The notes under the pieces: model-generated
The model's input: the letters and a program-made list of their open reading frames with translations, nothing else
The model's database searches: none
Told to the model about the DNA's origin: nothing
From: Prevotella sp. ne3005
GTDB taxonomy: Bacteria; Bacteroidota; Bacteroidia; Bacteroidales; Bacteroidaceae
Assembly (NCBI RefSeq): GCF_900110085.1
Contig: NZ_FOCK01000011.1
Span: 33,626 to 97,625, forward strand
Length of the DNA: 64,000 nucleotides
Direction: 5' to 3'
Program-made: the position numbers and the translations under genes
Part shown: positions 50,818-58,402 of the stretch, piece after piece
How the letters are laid out: every line of letters begins with the position of its first letter
Position numbering within the stretch: position 1 is the stretch's first letter

Positions 50818-51849
50818 TTATTCGTTAACTTCATCTTTCCTTCTACGGAAGAGCACCATTGCAATCACAGGGGCTCCTACAAGAGCCGTCACACTATTGA
50901 CAGGAAGTGCTCCCTCGAAACCTGGCATACGGGCTATGAGGTTGCACACCAATGCCAAAGCAGCTCCACAAAGCATCGTAGCTGGCATCAGTATACGATG
51001 ATCGGAAGTACGGAAGATGGCACGAGCCAGATGGGGAACTGCCAAACCGATAAACATAATAGGTCCGCAATATGCTGTCACAATAGCCACCAAAACACCA
51101 GAACTCATAATCACCAACAAACGACTACGACGAATGTTCAGTCCCAAATTGGCAGCATATCTATCGCCCAGCAGCAACAGGTTCATCGACTTCACCAACA
51201 AGCAGGCCAAAGGCAGAAGGATACACATCAGCACCACAAAGAGTATCATCTCATCGCCTGAAACTCGTGAGAACGAACCCAATCCCCACACCACGAACGA
51301 CTTCACATCCTCCTCAGGTGCCAAGAACTTCAGCACACCAATAATGGCATTGGCCAAGTAGCCAATCATTACACCTATTATTAATAAGGTGACGTTACCC
51401 TTCACCTTCTGCGAGATCCACATAATCAGCATCATCACAGCCAAGGCACCTACGATGGCAGCAACTGACATAGCAGCATCGCCCAGATAGCCCAAGCGAC
51501 TCAGAGCCACACCTCCTATTCTGCCAGAGAGCAAAACGACAAATGCTACACCAAGGGCAGAACCGTTGGAGATACCCAACACTGAAGGACCAGCCAAAGG
51601 ATTGCGGAAAACAGTCTGCATCTGGAGTCCGCTAACTGCCAATCCTGCACCAGCCATAATAGCTGTCAGGGCCTGTGGCAATCGCGATTTCCACACGATA
51701 TTCGACCAGATCTCATTCTTATCGTTGCCCAACAGAATACTGCACACATCACCCACTGGGATTCTAACAGAACCCAATAGCAGATTTACAATCGCCAACA
51801 CAACGATTGATATCAGCAGGATCACTATCAGGGGTAACGTTCTTCTCAT
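50818..51849 (-). CDS. btuC: FecCD-family ABC transporter permease (BtuC-like)
   Basis: The 343-residue membrane protein has about ten helices and FecCD marks: LRLPQALTAIMAGAGLAVSG (here SRLPQALTA), NPLAGPSVLGISNGSALG, and the EAA-like cytosolic loop GPIMFIGLAVPHLARAIF. It imports the ligand delivered by the binding protein encoded 28 bases upstream. Neighbouring corrin genes suggest cobalamin or cobinamide; iron-siderophore or heme use is possible on sequence alone. No ATPase gene (btuD) follows; the next gene is cbiJ-cbiD on the opposite strand, ending at the very base before this stop. Confidence 0.88.
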   Translation of the reverse strand: MRRTLPLIVILLISIVVLAIVNLLLGSVRIPVGDVCSILLGNDKNEIWSNIVWKSRLPQALTAIMAGAGLAVSGLQMQTVFRNPLAGPSVLGISNGSALGVAFVVLLSGRIGGVALSRLGYLGDAAMSVAAIVGALAVMMLIMWISQKVKGNVTLLIIGVMIGYLANAIIGVLKFLAPEEDVKSFVVWGLGSFSRVSGDEMILFVVLMCILLPLACLLVKSMNLLLLGDRYAANLGLNIRRSRLLVIMSSGVLVAIVTAYCGPIMFIGLAVPHLARAIFRTSDHRILMPATMLCGAALALVCNLIARMPGFEGALPVNSVTALVGAPVIAMVLFRRRKDEVNE

Positions 51850-51855
51850 TCTTTT

Positions 51856-51887
51856 ACCTTTTTACTTTTTTACCTTTTTACTTTTCC
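51856..51887. repeat. Octad tract between btuF and btuC
   Basis: ACCTTTTT and ACTTTTTT alternate, then ACTTTTCC. It contains the btuF stop codon at 51878-51880 and fills the spacer to the btuC ATG. Confidence 0.85.
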
Positions 51888-53005
51888 AAAAGATAATAGA
51901 ATGTTGGCTGATAATCAGCCTCCACCAATTCCGGATGGAAAATAGCTACGAAATCCTTCAGCAACACATCGGGCTTGACTGGCGAAATTTCGTAATAGGG
52001 TGTCTGCTTCATATTGCAGTAAATCACCTTCTTCTCCTTATAAGCCTTGAAGAGTTCGTTGCGAGGCTCACTGGCTTTTAGGGCTTCGTAAGTAAAGTCG
52101 CCAGGATAACTATTCAGAATGCGCCAATAATCTGCATTGGCAGCAAGGGCATACATCTGTTCAAACTCCAGGTTCTCGCCACTGGTTTCCTCGTCGTTAA
52201 TCACATAGTCAGCTCCTGCATCACGGAATATCTGCGCCAGATAGTTCTTACCACCCACTGCATGCCAAGTGCCATAGTGCATCTCACCACTTGTCACAGT
52301 AGGACGCTTAGCAACCTTTGAAGCTTTCTCCTTCAGTTCGTTATATCGGCTCTCGATACCAGCGAACACCTCGTTGGCCTCTTTCTCTTTACCAATAAAC
52401 ATACCTACGAACTTGATCCATTCAGCTTGTCCTAAAGGATTGAGTTCCTGATAACCCAAATGAGGAACCAGCGTGATGTCAGTCTCTTTAATCGCATCGT
52501 AACCACCTCGTTTTGAGGGAGATATAAAGATAATCTGAGGATTAGCTGCCAGCACCATCTCTGTATCGAAGTTGCCCTCCATACCTATCTTTACAATGCG
52601 TCCATCCTTTACTCGAGCCAGGATGTCTTCATTAAAAAGGTTCTTCGTACCAGTAATACCCTTCACAACATCGTGGGCATCAAGAATAGTGAAATTGGAT
52701 AGCTGCAGTGCTGTCATACAGATGGTTCGCTCAATGGGCACCTGAATCTTCGTATATCCCTCTGGTGCTTCTGCTGCTGCATCCTGAACCAAAGCGAAAT
52801 GATACTTCTCGCCAACATCCACCAAACGAATGCCGGCCGTATCCTTTACACTAAACCCAGTTGCATACTTTACTGTCATCTCAGCAAGAGAATCTGCGAC
52901 TGCCTCAGTACTACCAGCCTGAGTCTGTCCACCTTTCAGCGAACAGCCACAAAGCAGACCTATCAACGCTATCGTCAGAAATATTTTCTTCACTTCACTT
53001 ATCAT
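51878..53005 (-). CDS. btuF: Periplasmic corrinoid-type ABC binding lipoprotein (BtuF-like)
   Basis: The lipoprotein signal is FLTIALIGLLCGCSLKG (cleavage before the second Cys). Two substrate-binding lobes follow (about 85-200 and 230-370) with MTALQLSNFTILDAHD and GISPSKRGG-like strands, and a long linking helix. This is the type III fold of BtuF, FhuD and heme-binding proteins. It hands the ligand to the permease BtuC downstream. The gene has its own promoter (TAACTTTG at 53023) that is divergent to the cobS promoter. Confidence 0.88.
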   Translation of the reverse strand: MISEVKKIFLTIALIGLLCGCSLKGGQTQAGSTEAVADSLAEMTVKYATGFSVKDTAGIRLVDVGEKYHFALVQDAAAEAPEGYTKIQVPIERTICMTALQLSNFTILDAHDVVKGITGTKNLFNEDILARVKDGRIVKIGMEGNFDTEMVLAANPQIIFISPSKRGGYDAIKETDITLVPHLGYQELNPLGQAEWIKFVGMFIGKEKEANEVFAGIESRYNELKEKASKVAKRPTVTSGEMHYGTWHAVGGKNYLAQIFRDAGADYVINDEETSGENLEFEQMYALAANADYWRILNSYPGDFTYEALKASEPRNELFKAYKEKKVIYCNMKQTPYYEISPVKPDVLLKDFVAIFHPELVEADYQPTFYYLLEK

Positions 53006-53022
53006 TTATGGGTTTCTGCTTG

Positions 53023-53030
53023 CAAAGTTA
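53023..53030 (-). promoter_or_regulatory. -7 promoter box (TAACTTTG) for btuF
   Basis: On the minus strand, 18 bases before the btuF ATG; only 12 bases separate it from the divergent cobS box. Confidence 0.65.
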
Positions 53031-53042
53031 CAAATTATTTTG

Positions 53043-53050
53043 TACTTTTG
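53043..53050 (+). promoter_or_regulatory. -7 promoter box (TACTTTTG) for cobS-cobU-cobT
   Basis: TACTTTTG lies 18 bases upstream of the cobS ATG. No riboswitch fits in this short leader. Confidence 0.6.
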
Positions 53051-53068
53051 CAAGGTAATTAAGAAAAT

Positions 53069-53890
53069 ATGCAAGTAAACATTGACCAAACCCATTGGTA
53101 CGACCGCATTTGGGCGTCGTTTATCTTTTTTACCCGTTTGCCATTCTGGCGACTGCACCAGCCACCTCAGGAATGTTACAAGACGGTAGTAGAGCATTGG
53201 CCACTGGCTGGATGGATTACAGGAGGACTGATGGCTGCCACGCTCTGGGTAGGAAGTATGTTCCTACCTTATGCTGTGGCTGTTTTGCTGGCTATTGTGG
53301 TAAGACTCTTGATTACAGGGGCTCTCCACGAAGACGGTCTGGCTGATTTCCTCGATGGTTTTGGTGGTGGTGGCAACAATCGCGAGCGCATCCTCGCCAT
53401 CATGAAGGATTCACATATTGGCACCTATGGTGTTATCGGATTAATCCTATATGAGTTGTTGTTGGCAGCCTCGCTTTTCTCGATGACGCCTACCATTGCA
53501 GCCCTTACCATTTTGGCTGCAGATCCATTTGCCAAGATGGTTACTTCGCAACTGATTATGATGATGCCCTATGCCCGTCGTGAGGAAGAAGCCAAGGCTA
53601 AAACCATCTATCGTAAGATGAGTTGGCAGGCAGGTATTTCCCTCGCCATTCAGGGTTTACTGCCAATGGGATTGTTTATCTATATGACAAATGTATCGTG
53701 GGAATATGTTGTTTTCATACCCTTCCTCGTCATGTATTTCCTCTATCTGCTCATCTGGCGCAAGATTCATGGCTATACAGGCGATTGCTGCGGAGCCGTC
53801 TGTCTGCTCGTTGAGTTAGCCGTTTATTTGGTAGTTTGCGCCCAGCACATTTCTCTCACCACTCACCTCTCACTTCTCACCTCTATATGA
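53069..53890 (+). CDS. cobS: Adenosylcobinamide-GDP ribazoletransferase
   Basis: CobS joins the lower ligand (ribazole) to adenosylcobinamide-GDP in the membrane. Marks are FFTRLPFW at the N-terminus, the metal-binding segment ALHEDGLADFLDGFGGG near residues 88-105, DSHIGTYGVIGLILYE and IHGYTGDCCGAV near the end. At least five membrane helices are visible. The last thirteen residues (ISLTTHLSLLTSI) are coded by the CTCTCAC heptad tract that leads into cobU, so the C-terminus has been replaced or extended by repeat. Its stop overlaps the cobU ATG (ATGA). Confidence 0.95.
   Translation: MQVNIDQTHWYDRIWASFIFFTRLPFWRLHQPPQECYKTVVEHWPLAGWITGGLMAATLWVGSMFLPYAVAVLLAIVVRLLITGALHEDGLADFLDGFGGGGNNRERILAIMKDSHIGTYGVIGLILYELLLAASLFSMTPTIAALTILAADPFAKMVTSQLIMMMPYARREEEAKAKTIYRKMSWQAGISLAIQGLLPMGLFIYMTNVSWEYVVFIPFLVMYFLYLLIWRKIHGYTGDCCGAVCLLVELAVYLVVCAQHISLTTHLSLLTSI
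53853..53880. repeat. Heptad tract at the cobS-cobU junction (CTCTCAC type)
   Basis: CTCTCAC, CACTCAC, CTCTCAC, TTCTCAC end 6 bases before the cobU ATG and code for the C-terminus of CobS. Confidence 0.93.
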
Positions 53891-54396
53891 AAAAGATCAT
53901 CCTCATCACAGGAGGCCAGCGTTCTGGCAAGAGCAACAAGGCCGAAGAATTGGCCTTGAGTCTGAGTTCTAACCCTATTTATGTCGCCACAGCCCATATC
54001 TGGGACGATGAATTTCGTGAGCGAGTCAGGAAACACCAGGAGCGCAGAGGTCCTCAGTGGACTAATATTGAAGAGGAGCTTTATCTGAGTCGTCATGATC
54101 TCTCTGGTCGAGTGGCTGTCATCGATTGCGTCACTCTTTGGCTCACCAATTTCTTCTATGCCAACAACTCCGACGTGAACAAGTCGCTCGAAGCTGCCAA
54201 GGCAGAATTCGATGCCTTTACCCAATACGATGCCACTTATATCTTTGTGACCAACGAGATTGGCAGTGGTGGTGTGAGCGAGAATGCCCTCCAGCGGAAG
54301 TTCACTGACCTGCAAGGTTGGATGAACCAGTATATCGCTTCGAAGGCAAATGAAGTAATATGGATGGTATCAGGAATTCCTGTCAAAATCAAATAA
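53887..54396 (+). CDS. cobU: Adenosylcobinamide kinase / GMP transferase
   Basis: CobU phosphorylates adenosylcobinamide and then attaches GMP. The P-loop is ITGGQRSGKSNKAEELA (about residues 6-22), followed by PIYVATAHIWDDE, RVRKHQERRG, with the guanylylated histidine in this region, and a late TNEIGSGGVSENALQRKF. The length of 169 residues is normal. The ATG overlaps the cobS stop, so the two are coupled. Confidence 0.95.
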   Translation: MKKIILITGGQRSGKSNKAEELALSLSSNPIYVATAHIWDDEFRERVRKHQERRGPQWTNIEEELYLSRHDLSGRVAVIDCVTLWLTNFFYANNSDVNKSLEAAKAEFDAFTQYDATYIFVTNEIGSGGVSENALQRKFTDLQGWMNQYIASKANEVIWMVSGIPVKIK

Positions 54397-54413
54397 ATCC
54401 GTGCACCAATAAG

Positions 54414-55460
54414 ATGAAATCATTCGATATACATCCCATAGACAAGACGCTGCAAACAGCGATTCAGACGAAGATCGACAACCTGAATAAGCCCAAAGGA
54501 TCATTAGGTCGTTTGGAAGAACTGGCCATGCAGATTTGTCTGATTCAGCAGACCTTAGAACCAAGTCTCGCCCACCCATGTCATCTACTCCTTGGTGGCG
54601 ATCATGGTATTGAGCGTGAAGGAGTGAGTGTTTCACCTCGTGAAGTAACCTGGCAACAAATGATCAACTTTACTCATGGTGGAGGAGGTGTCAATATGTT
54701 CTGTCGCCAGCATGGTTTCAAGCTGCGTATCGTGGATGTTGGTGTCGACTATGACCTATCGAAAGTAGATGGCATTATCGACAGAAAAATCGCCTATGGC
54801 ACAAAGAACTTCCTCTACGAGCCAGCGATGAGTGAGGCTGAGTTCGATCAAGCCATCCAGATAGGTTCCGATCTTGTAGACGACTGTATATCAGATGGTT
54901 GCAAGGTTCTATGTATTGGCGAGATGGGTATTGCCAACACCTCTCCATCCAGCATCTGGATGCACCTTTTCACCAACATTCCGTTAGAAAAATGTATTGG
55001 TGCTGGTGCAGGCCTAGATAATGATGGGATTCGTCATAAATATGATATATTGTCTAAGGCGTTAAATAACTATTCACTATTCACTATTCACTATTCATTA
55101 GCGTTAGCGCTAAGATACTTTGGTGGTTTCGAGATGATTGCTGCCATTGGTGCCATGCTGCGAGCCGCTGAGCAACACCTTATGATATTAATAGACGGCT
55201 TTATCATGACAGCTTGTGCACTTGCAGCCATCCAACTCTATCCTGCTACCCAGGATTATATGGTCTTCACCCATTGTGGCGATGAAAGTGGACATAAGGC
55301 GATGCTCGATGCCATTGGTACCAAGCCCCTACTCCATCTGGGCCTCCGACTTGGTGAGGGAACTGGAGCCCTTTGTGCTTTTCCCATTATCGACTCTGCT
55401 GTCCGCATGATGAACGAGATGAACAACTTCGATAACGCCCAGATTACCAAATACTTCTGA
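54414..55460 (+). CDS. cobT: Nicotinate-nucleotide--dimethylbenzimidazole phosphoribosyltransferase
   Basis: CobT activates the lower ligand base to alpha-ribazole phosphate. Marks are NKPKGSLGRLEELA, GGDHGIEREGVSVSP, GGGGVNMFCRQ, GEMGIANTSPSS, and the catalytic Glu315 in LGLRLGEGTGA. A stretch NNYSLFTIHYSLALAL near residues 218-233 is coded by TATTCAC heptads (55064-55098) and interrupts the loop before RYFGGFEMIAAIGAML; it is absent from typical CobT. The start is the ATG at 54414, 17 bases behind cobU. A long hairpin follows. Confidence 0.95.
   Translation: MKSFDIHPIDKTLQTAIQTKIDNLNKPKGSLGRLEELAMQICLIQQTLEPSLAHPCHLLLGGDHGIEREGVSVSPREVTWQQMINFTHGGGGVNMFCRQHGFKLRIVDVGVDYDLSKVDGIIDRKIAYGTKNFLYEPAMSEAEFDQAIQIGSDLVDDCISDGCKVLCIGEMGIANTSPSSIWMHLFTNIPLEKCIGAGAGLDNDGIRHKYDILSKALNNYSLFTIHYSLALALRYFGGFEMIAAIGAMLRAAEQHLMILIDGFIMTACALAAIQLYPATQDYMVFTHCGDESGHKAMLDAIGTKPLLHLGLRLGEGTGALCAFPIIDSAVRMMNEMNNFDNAQITKYF
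55064..55098. repeat. Heptad tract inside cobT (TATTCAC type)
   Basis: AAATAAC, three TATTCAC and TATTCAT, five 7-base units, read in frame near the substrate loop. Confidence 0.92.
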
Positions 55461-55468
55461 AAACAATA

Positions 55469-55522
55469 ATCCCTCGCCACTTGGCATAAAAACAACGATC
55501 CCCCGCCTGTATGGCGAGGGAT
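55469..55522. terminator. Long-loop hairpin between cobT and the Vor gamma gene
   Basis: ATCCCTCGCCA (55469-55479) pairs perfectly with TGGCGAGGGAT (55512-55522). It sits between convergent genes and can end both transcripts; the loop is 32 bases. Confidence 0.7.
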
Positions 55523-55550
55523 CATCAGTATAAGGATTCGACGTTTGTCT

Positions 55551-56096
55551 TTACTTCACTTCCTCAATAATCTTGGCACCTTCCTTCAGGGCCTCCATAT
55601 TCAGGGGAATCAGCGAGTGATGACGCTCGGGCAATGTCTTGAAGAGCGCCTTCTCCACACCCTTGTCGCTCACGACAGGAGCCACCTTGAGCAGACCACC
55701 AAGAACGATCATGTTAAACACCTTACCGTTCTTCATCTCGGCAGCCTTGTCCATGGCGTTGATTTCATAGATGGTGATATCCTTACGAGTAGGCTTGTTG
55801 ATGATACCAAAACCATCGTAGATGAGGATGCCACCAGGCTTGATCTTCGGCTCAAACTTCTCGAGTGAGGGCTGGTTCAGCACCACAGCAATATCATACT
55901 TGCTGAGGATGGGCGAAGAGATACGCTCGTCGCTGACGATCACCGTCACGTTGGCCGTACCACCACGCTGCTCAGGACCGTAGGCAGGCATCCAAGTCAC
56001 CTCTTTATCCTCCATCAGTCCACTATAGGCCAGAATCTTACCCATCGAGAGCACGCCCTGACCTCCAAAACCTGAAATAATTATCTCTTTCTTCAT
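55551..56096 (-). CDS. 2-oxoacid:ferredoxin oxidoreductase gamma subunit
   Basis: The gamma subunit begins MKKEIIISGFGGQGVLSMGKI (pyruvate-ferredoxin oxidoreductase gamma fold) and has PAYGPEQRGGTANVTVIVS, which contacts the coenzyme A side of the complex. It is 181 residues long. Start at 56096; the frame upstream is repeat (ATTTTCA heptads), which occupies the 33-base spacer to the beta gene. It is the last gene of the delta-alpha-beta-gamma unit. Confidence 0.93.
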   Translation of the reverse strand: MKKEIIISGFGGQGVLSMGKILAYSGLMEDKEVTWMPAYGPEQRGGTANVTVIVSDERISSPILSKYDIAVVLNQPSLEKFEPKIKPGGILIYDGFGIINKPTRKDITIYEINAMDKAAEMKNGKVFNMIVLGGLLKVAPVVSDKGVEKALFKTLPERHHSLIPLNMEALKEGAKIIEEVK

Positions 56097-56100
56097 CTTA

Positions 56101-56132
56101 ATTTTCAATTATCAATTTTCAATTTTCAATTA
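56101..56132. repeat. Heptad tract between beta and gamma genes (ATTTTCA type)
   Basis: ATTTTCA, ATTATCA, ATTTTCA, ATTTTCA, ATTA. The beta-gene stop (56130-56132) lies at its edge. Confidence 0.9.
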
Positions 56133-56900
56133 AAGACTCGTAGTGTCTTTCAGGTCTCCCTTTGGATAGAAGGGGAACATATTCTCCTTCATCCATTCAT
56201 TAGCCTTAGCAGGCGTGAGCTTCCAACCGCTGTTACAAGTGGAAACAAACTCTACGAGCGAGCTTCCCTTACCAGCCATCGAAGCCTCGAAAGCCTTACG
56301 CAGCGCCTTCTTCGCCTTGTTGATAGAGGCCACAGACTCTACACTCTGACGAGTCACGTAGCAAGTGCCCTCCAACTGAGCAGCGATATCAGCCATCTTC
56401 AGGGGATAGCCATGAATCTCAGGATCACGGCCATAAGGACAGGTAGAGGTCTTCTGACCAATCAGCGTCGTAGGAGCCATCTGACCACCCGTCATACCAT
56501 AGATGGCATTGTTGACGAAGATAATCACGATGTTCTCGCCACGGTTCAGGGCATGGATGGTCTCGCAAGTACCGATACAAGCCAGGTCACCATCACCCTG
56601 ATAGGTGAACACCAGGCGGTCAGGCCAGCAGCGCTTGATACCAGTAGCCAGTGCGGGAGCACGACCATGGGCAGCCTCCTGCCAGTCTATATCTATATAA
56701 TTGTACGCGAAGACAGCACAACCCACAGGGCTTACACCTACGGCCTTGTCTTCCATACCCATCTCTTCGATGACTTCGGCAATGAGCTTATGCACCACAC
56801 CATGACTACAGCCTGGGCAGTAGTGCATATTGTTGTCGTTCATCAGCGTCGGCTTCTTGCAGACGATGTTCTCTGGTTGAACTATTTGATTTCTATCCAT
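56130..56900 (-). CDS. 2-oxoacid:ferredoxin oxidoreductase beta subunit (thiamine-diphosphate binding)
   Basis: The 256-residue beta subunit binds thiamine diphosphate through YQGDGDLACIGTCETIHA near residue 100 and NNAIYGMTGGQMAPTT; CPGCSHG near residue 28 and the conserved cysteine CPYG are cluster or disulfide residues of the family. The complex oxidises 2-oxoglutarate or branched-chain 2-oxoacids to the acyl-CoA with ferredoxin as acceptor, or the reverse. Its start lies 57 bases after the alpha gene; the gap is CCTAGGTAAT repeats. Confidence 0.94.
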   Translation of the reverse strand: MDRNQIVQPENIVCKKPTLMNDNNMHYCPGCSHGVVHKLIAEVIEEMGMEDKAVGVSPVGCAVFAYNYIDIDWQEAAHGRAPALATGIKRCWPDRLVFTYQGDGDLACIGTCETIHALNRGENIVIIFVNNAIYGMTGGQMAPTTLIGQKTSTCPYGRDPEIHGYPLKMADIAAQLEGTCYVTRQSVESVASINKAKKALRKAFEASMAGKGSSLVEFVSTCNSGWKLTPAKANEWMKENMFPFYPKGDLKDTTSL

Positions 56901-56915
56901 TGTTCTTTTCTTTTT

Positions 56916-56965
56916 CTAGGAAATCCTAGGCGCTATCCTAGGTAATCCTAGGTAATCCTAGATTA
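56916..56965. repeat. Decamer repeat tract (TCCTAGGTAA) between alpha and beta genes
   Basis: TCCTAGGCGC, two TCCTAGGTAA and TCCTAGATTA. It contains the alpha-gene stop at 56958-56960 and the beta leader; no heptad period here. Confidence 0.88.
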
Positions 56966-58040
56966 ATTTCTTCAAAGCCTCTACAATTTCTTCAGGATCA
57001 GGAACGATACCACCCAGACGACCGAACTGCTCTACAGGCACAGCACCATTCACGGCGAGGCGAACATCCTGTACCATCTGTCCGGCATTGATCTCAGCAA
57101 CGAGGATACCCTTTACCTTCTTCGACAACGCAGCAATCTGCTTCTCTGGGAAGGGGAACAAAGTGATAGGACGGAACAAGCCGACCTTGATACCCTGCTC
57201 ACGGGCAATCTCTACACTCTTCTCAGCGATACGGGCAGCAGAACCGAAGGCTACGATAGCATACTCTGCATCGTCCATCTGCTGCTCCTCAAAACGAACC
57301 TCGTTCTCCTGAATCTTACGATACTTCTCCTGGAGGGCGATGTTACGCTGTTCCATAATCTCTGGCTTCAGCTCAAGAGAGGTGATCACCACGCGCTCAC
57401 GGTTCTTTGGCTTACCAGTAGAAGCCCAAGGACACTGCTTGATCACCTCCTCGTCGGTACGACGGGGCTTGAACGGGGGCAGCACCACCTTTTCCATCAT
57501 CTGACCAATCACACCATCGCTCAGAATCATAGCGGGGTTGCGATACTTGAAAGCCAGCTCGAAGGCGAGGTCTACGAAATCTGCCATCTCCTGTACAGAA
57601 GAAGGAGCCAATACAATCACCTTGTAGTCACCATTACCACCACCACGGGTAGCCTGGAAATAGTCACCCTGAGAAGGCTGGATCGTACCCAGACCAGGAC
57701 CGCCACGCTGAACATTCACAAACACACCTGGCACCTCAGCACCAGCCATGTAAGTGATACCCTCCTGCATCAGGGCGATACCAGGCGACGACGAAGAGGT
57801 CATCGCACGCTTACCAGCACCGGCAGCACCATAGACCATGTAAATCGAAGCCAGCTCACTCTCAGCCTGAACCACCTGCATACCAGTGGTCTCCCAAGGC
57901 TTCAGTTCAGCCAGCGTCTCAATCACTTCACTCTGCGGAGTAATAGGATAGCCGAAATAGCCGTCGCATCCGCAACGAATAGCAGCGTGGGCAATAGCCT
58001 CGTTGCCTTTCATCAACACAACTTCTTTGTTTTCTGCCAT
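56958..58040 (-). CDS. 2-oxoacid:ferredoxin oxidoreductase alpha subunit (VorB-like)
   Basis: The 360-residue alpha subunit has LMKGNEAIAHAAIRCGCDGY, FGYPITPQSEVIE, ESELASIYMVYGAAGAGKRAMTSSSSPG and VNVQRGGPGLGT, which together bind the substrate and thiamine site. The pattern is closest to 3-methyl-2-oxobutanoate and 2-oxoglutarate ferredoxin oxidoreductases. Which acid is used is not settled from sequence. It is 3 bases behind the ferredoxin-like delta gene. Confidence 0.94.
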   Translation of the reverse strand: MAENKEVVLMKGNEAIAHAAIRCGCDGYFGYPITPQSEVIETLAELKPWETTGMQVVQAESELASIYMVYGAAGAGKRAMTSSSSPGIALMQEGITYMAGAEVPGVFVNVQRGGPGLGTIQPSQGDYFQATRGGGNGDYKVIVLAPSSVQEMADFVDLAFELAFKYRNPAMILSDGVIGQMMEKVVLPPFKPRRTDEEVIKQCPWASTGKPKNRERVVITSLELKPEIMEQRNIALQEKYRKIQENEVRFEEQQMDDAEYAIVAFGSAARIAEKSVEIAREQGIKVGLFRPITLFPFPEKQIAALSKKVKGILVAEINAGQMVQDVRLAVNGAVPVEQFGRLGGIVPDPEEIVEALKKLI

Positions 58041-58043
58041 AGC

Positions 58044-58274
58044 TTATTCCTCCACTTTTTTACGATACACGGTGATACACCCGTCTGGGCAGACGATGCC
58101 ACACGAGGCACAGCCCACACAGGCCTCCTCGTTGACAGCCTCTACATAGGGGTAGCCATGCAGATTCACTTTGTTGGCCAGGGCGATAACCTTCTGCGGG
58201 CAGGCGATGATGCACAGCTGACATCCCTTACAACGCTCGGTATCCACCACGATGGCGCCTTTCAATTTTGCCAT
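58044..58274 (-). CDS. Ferredoxin-like delta subunit, two 4Fe-4S clusters
   Basis: The 76-residue protein has two CxxCxxCxxxCP motifs, CKGCQLCIIACP and CVGCASCGIVCPDGC, for two 4Fe-4S clusters, and so passes electrons from the 2-oxoacid oxidoreductase to ferredoxin. It is the first gene of the four-gene unit; a -7 box (TACCTTTG) lies 41 bases upstream. Confidence 0.95.
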   Translation of the reverse strand: MAKLKGAIVVDTERCKGCQLCIIACPQKVIALANKVNLHGYPYVEAVNEEACVGCASCGIVCPDGCITVYRKKVEE

Positions 58275-58314
58275 ATACCTTATATAAATAATGATAATTT
58301 TCGAAAATCGGGTG

Positions 58315-58322
58315 CAAAGGTA
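58315..58322 (-). promoter_or_regulatory. -7 promoter box (TACCTTTG) for the oxidoreductase unit
   Basis: On the minus strand, 41 bases before the delta-subunit ATG. Confidence 0.65.
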
Positions 58323-58365
58323 ACAATAAGATAGGAAATAGCCAAATTATATTCACATTATTTTG

Positions 58366-58373
58366 TATCTTTG
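58366..58373 (+). promoter_or_regulatory. -7 promoter box (TATCTTTG) for the SDR gene
   Basis: Perfect TAnnTTTG 30 bases before the SDR ATG, divergent from the oxidoreductase promoter. Confidence 0.72.
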
Positions 58374-58402
58374 CACCGTCAAGGTTACAAAACAGCAAAA
58401 AA

